Assembly (NCBI GenBank): GCA_035512575.1 | Contig: DATKDT010000137.1 | Coordinates: forward strand, 1 to 51,711 | Direction: 5' to 3' | Source of the DNA: JALYRV01 sp035512575 | Lineage (GTDB): Bacteria; Acidobacteriota; Vicinamibacteria; Vicinamibacterales; SCN-69-37 | Length of the DNA: 51,711 nt | In this document: piece after piece, positions 51,051-51,711 of the stretch | Numbering within the stretch: the first letter of the stretch is position 1 | Layout: each line of letters opens with the position of its first letter | The notes under the pieces: generated by a model | Seen by the model: the letters and a program-made list of their open reading frames with translations, nothing else | Database searches by the model: none | Told to the model about the DNA's origin: nothing | Translations under genes and position numbers: made by a program

Positions 51051-51711
51051 ATGACCCCCAAAACTGCTGAGGCTGCGGCCGCGCTGGCCGACGCGCCGAA
51101 GGAGCGCGCCGGCACGTTCACGACGATTTCCGGCCGGCCGATCGACCGGCTGTATACCGCCGAGGACATCGCCGGGCTGGACTATGCGCGCGACCTCAAC
51201 GACCCGGGCGAGTTCCCCTATACGCGCGGCATCCATCCCACCGGCTACCGCGGCAAGCTCTGGACGATGCGGCAGTTCGCCGGGTTCGGGACGCCGGAAG
51301 AGACCAACGAGCGCTATAAGCAGCTGCTCGCCGCCGGCGGCACGGGCCTGAGCGTCGCGTTCGACCTGCCGACGCTGATGGGGCGCGACCCCGACCACCC
51401 GCTGTCGCTCGGCGAGACCGGCAAGTGCGGCGTCAACGTCACGTCGCTCGCCGACATGGAGCGGCTGTTCGACGGCATCACGCTCGCCGACATCACGACG
51501 TCGATGACGATCAACTCGCCGGCGCCGATGATCTTCGCGATGTACCTCGTCGTGGCCGAGAAGCAGGGCGCCGACTGGAAGACGCTGTCGGGCACGATCC
51601 AGAACGACATCCTCAAGGAATTCATCGCGCAGAAGGAGTACATCTTCCCGCCGCGCCCGTCGATGCGGCTCATCACCGACATCTTCGCGTTCTGCTCGAA
51701 GGAAGTGCCGA
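51051..51711 (+). CDS. Methylmalonyl-CoA mutase, large subunit, N-terminal part
   Basis: The first 220 codons of an acyl-CoA mutase that rearranges methylmalonyl-CoA to succinyl-CoA using adenosylcobalamin. The reading frame runs off the window end. Family motifs are PGEFPYTRGIHPTGYRGKLW, WTMRQFAGFGTPEETNERYK, GGTGLSVAFDLPTLMGRDPD, the substrate-channel TTSMTINSPAPMIFAMYLVV and GTIQNDILKEFIAQKEYIFP. The cobalamin-binding domain, if fused, lies outside. Together with the acyl-CoA dehydrogenases it suggests propionyl-CoA or branched-chain catabolism. Confidence 0.95.
   Translation, partial: MTPKTAEAAAALADAPKERAGTFTTISGRPIDRLYTAEDIAGLDYARDLNDPGEFPYTRGIHPTGYRGKLWTMRQFAGFGTPEETNERYKQLLAAGGTGLSVAFDLPTLMGRDPDHPLSLGETGKCGVNVTSLADMERLFDGITLADITTSMTINSPAPMIFAMYLVVAEKQGADWKTLSGTIQNDILKEFIAQKEYIFPPRPSMRLITDIFAFCSKEVP

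Overview
The window is very GC-rich, densely packed bacterial chromosome. Several families point to Acidobacteriota, most likely the Vicinamibacteria (subdivision 6) lineage. These are two proteins with the VWFA-related Acidobacterial domain, a duplicated orphan permease of the ADOP/MacB-FtsX type, a membrane Ser/Thr kinase beside an ECF sigma factor, and very GC-rich housekeeping genes. The taxon is inferred from gene content only. No rRNA, tRNA, CRISPR array, insertion sequence or prophage was seen, so this looks like ordinary core chromosome.

Layout. 1-7.8 kb: 3' end of an NADP-type glutamate dehydrogenase, an NfeD protease / flotillin pair with a small anchored protein, an SGNH hydrolase / MBOAT acyltransferase pair for surface O-acylation, and a YfcC-type transporter interrupted in frame by a perfect palindrome. 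7.3-10.2 kb (minus strand): a small membrane protein, an RRM RNA-binding protein, an orphan Phd antitoxin and a VWFA protein. 10.3-17.5 kb: uvrA, a HEAT-repeat protein, a 3-methyladenine DNA glycosylase and an ADOP permease. 17.6-21.7 kb: htrA and hsp20, divergent from efp-tdk, then a membrane protein and a beta-barrel protein. 21.8-25.6 kb: a signalling module of pseudokinase, transmembrane GAF-Ser/Thr kinase and a divergent ECF sigma factor. 25.7-32.3 kb: a CDP-alcohol phosphatidyltransferase divergent from the run uvrC - M50 protease - trpS - scpA - scpB - rluB. 32.3-38.2 kb: alpha/beta hydrolase, cmk, a histone-tailed DUF6335 protein, rpsA, an HU/IHF gene, a HIT protein and a deoxyribosyltransferase-like protein. 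38.2-45.2 kb: a CPA2 antiporter, two acyl-CoA dehydrogenases, a large VWFA protein and a VapBC-like toxin-antitoxin pair. 45.3-51.7 kb: a TauE/SafE exporter, a DUF418 protein, a second glutamate dehydrogenase, a YtcJ-like amidohydrolase and the 5' end of methylmalonyl-CoA mutase.

Three genome-scale patterns are not explained by the genes. First, eleven sites carry short arrays with a strict 7-nt period. The words differ from site to site (CAGRCTC, TCTTTAG, GAACRCA, CGGTAAC, GGGCARA and others), and most arrays are followed by an inverted copy so the locus can fold into a hairpin. They sit at convergent gene ends and promoters, and in at least two places inside coding sequence. Second, at least 13 genes have a -10 hexamer 5-9 nt before the start codon, which predicts widespread leaderless transcription. 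Third, there are dispersed palindromes: one inserted in frame in the transporter gene, and a 38-bp element present twice, in opposite orientation, about 25 kb apart.

Many adjacent same-strand genes overlap by 1-4 nt (ATGA, GTGA, TTGA, TGATG), which indicates translationally coupled operons.
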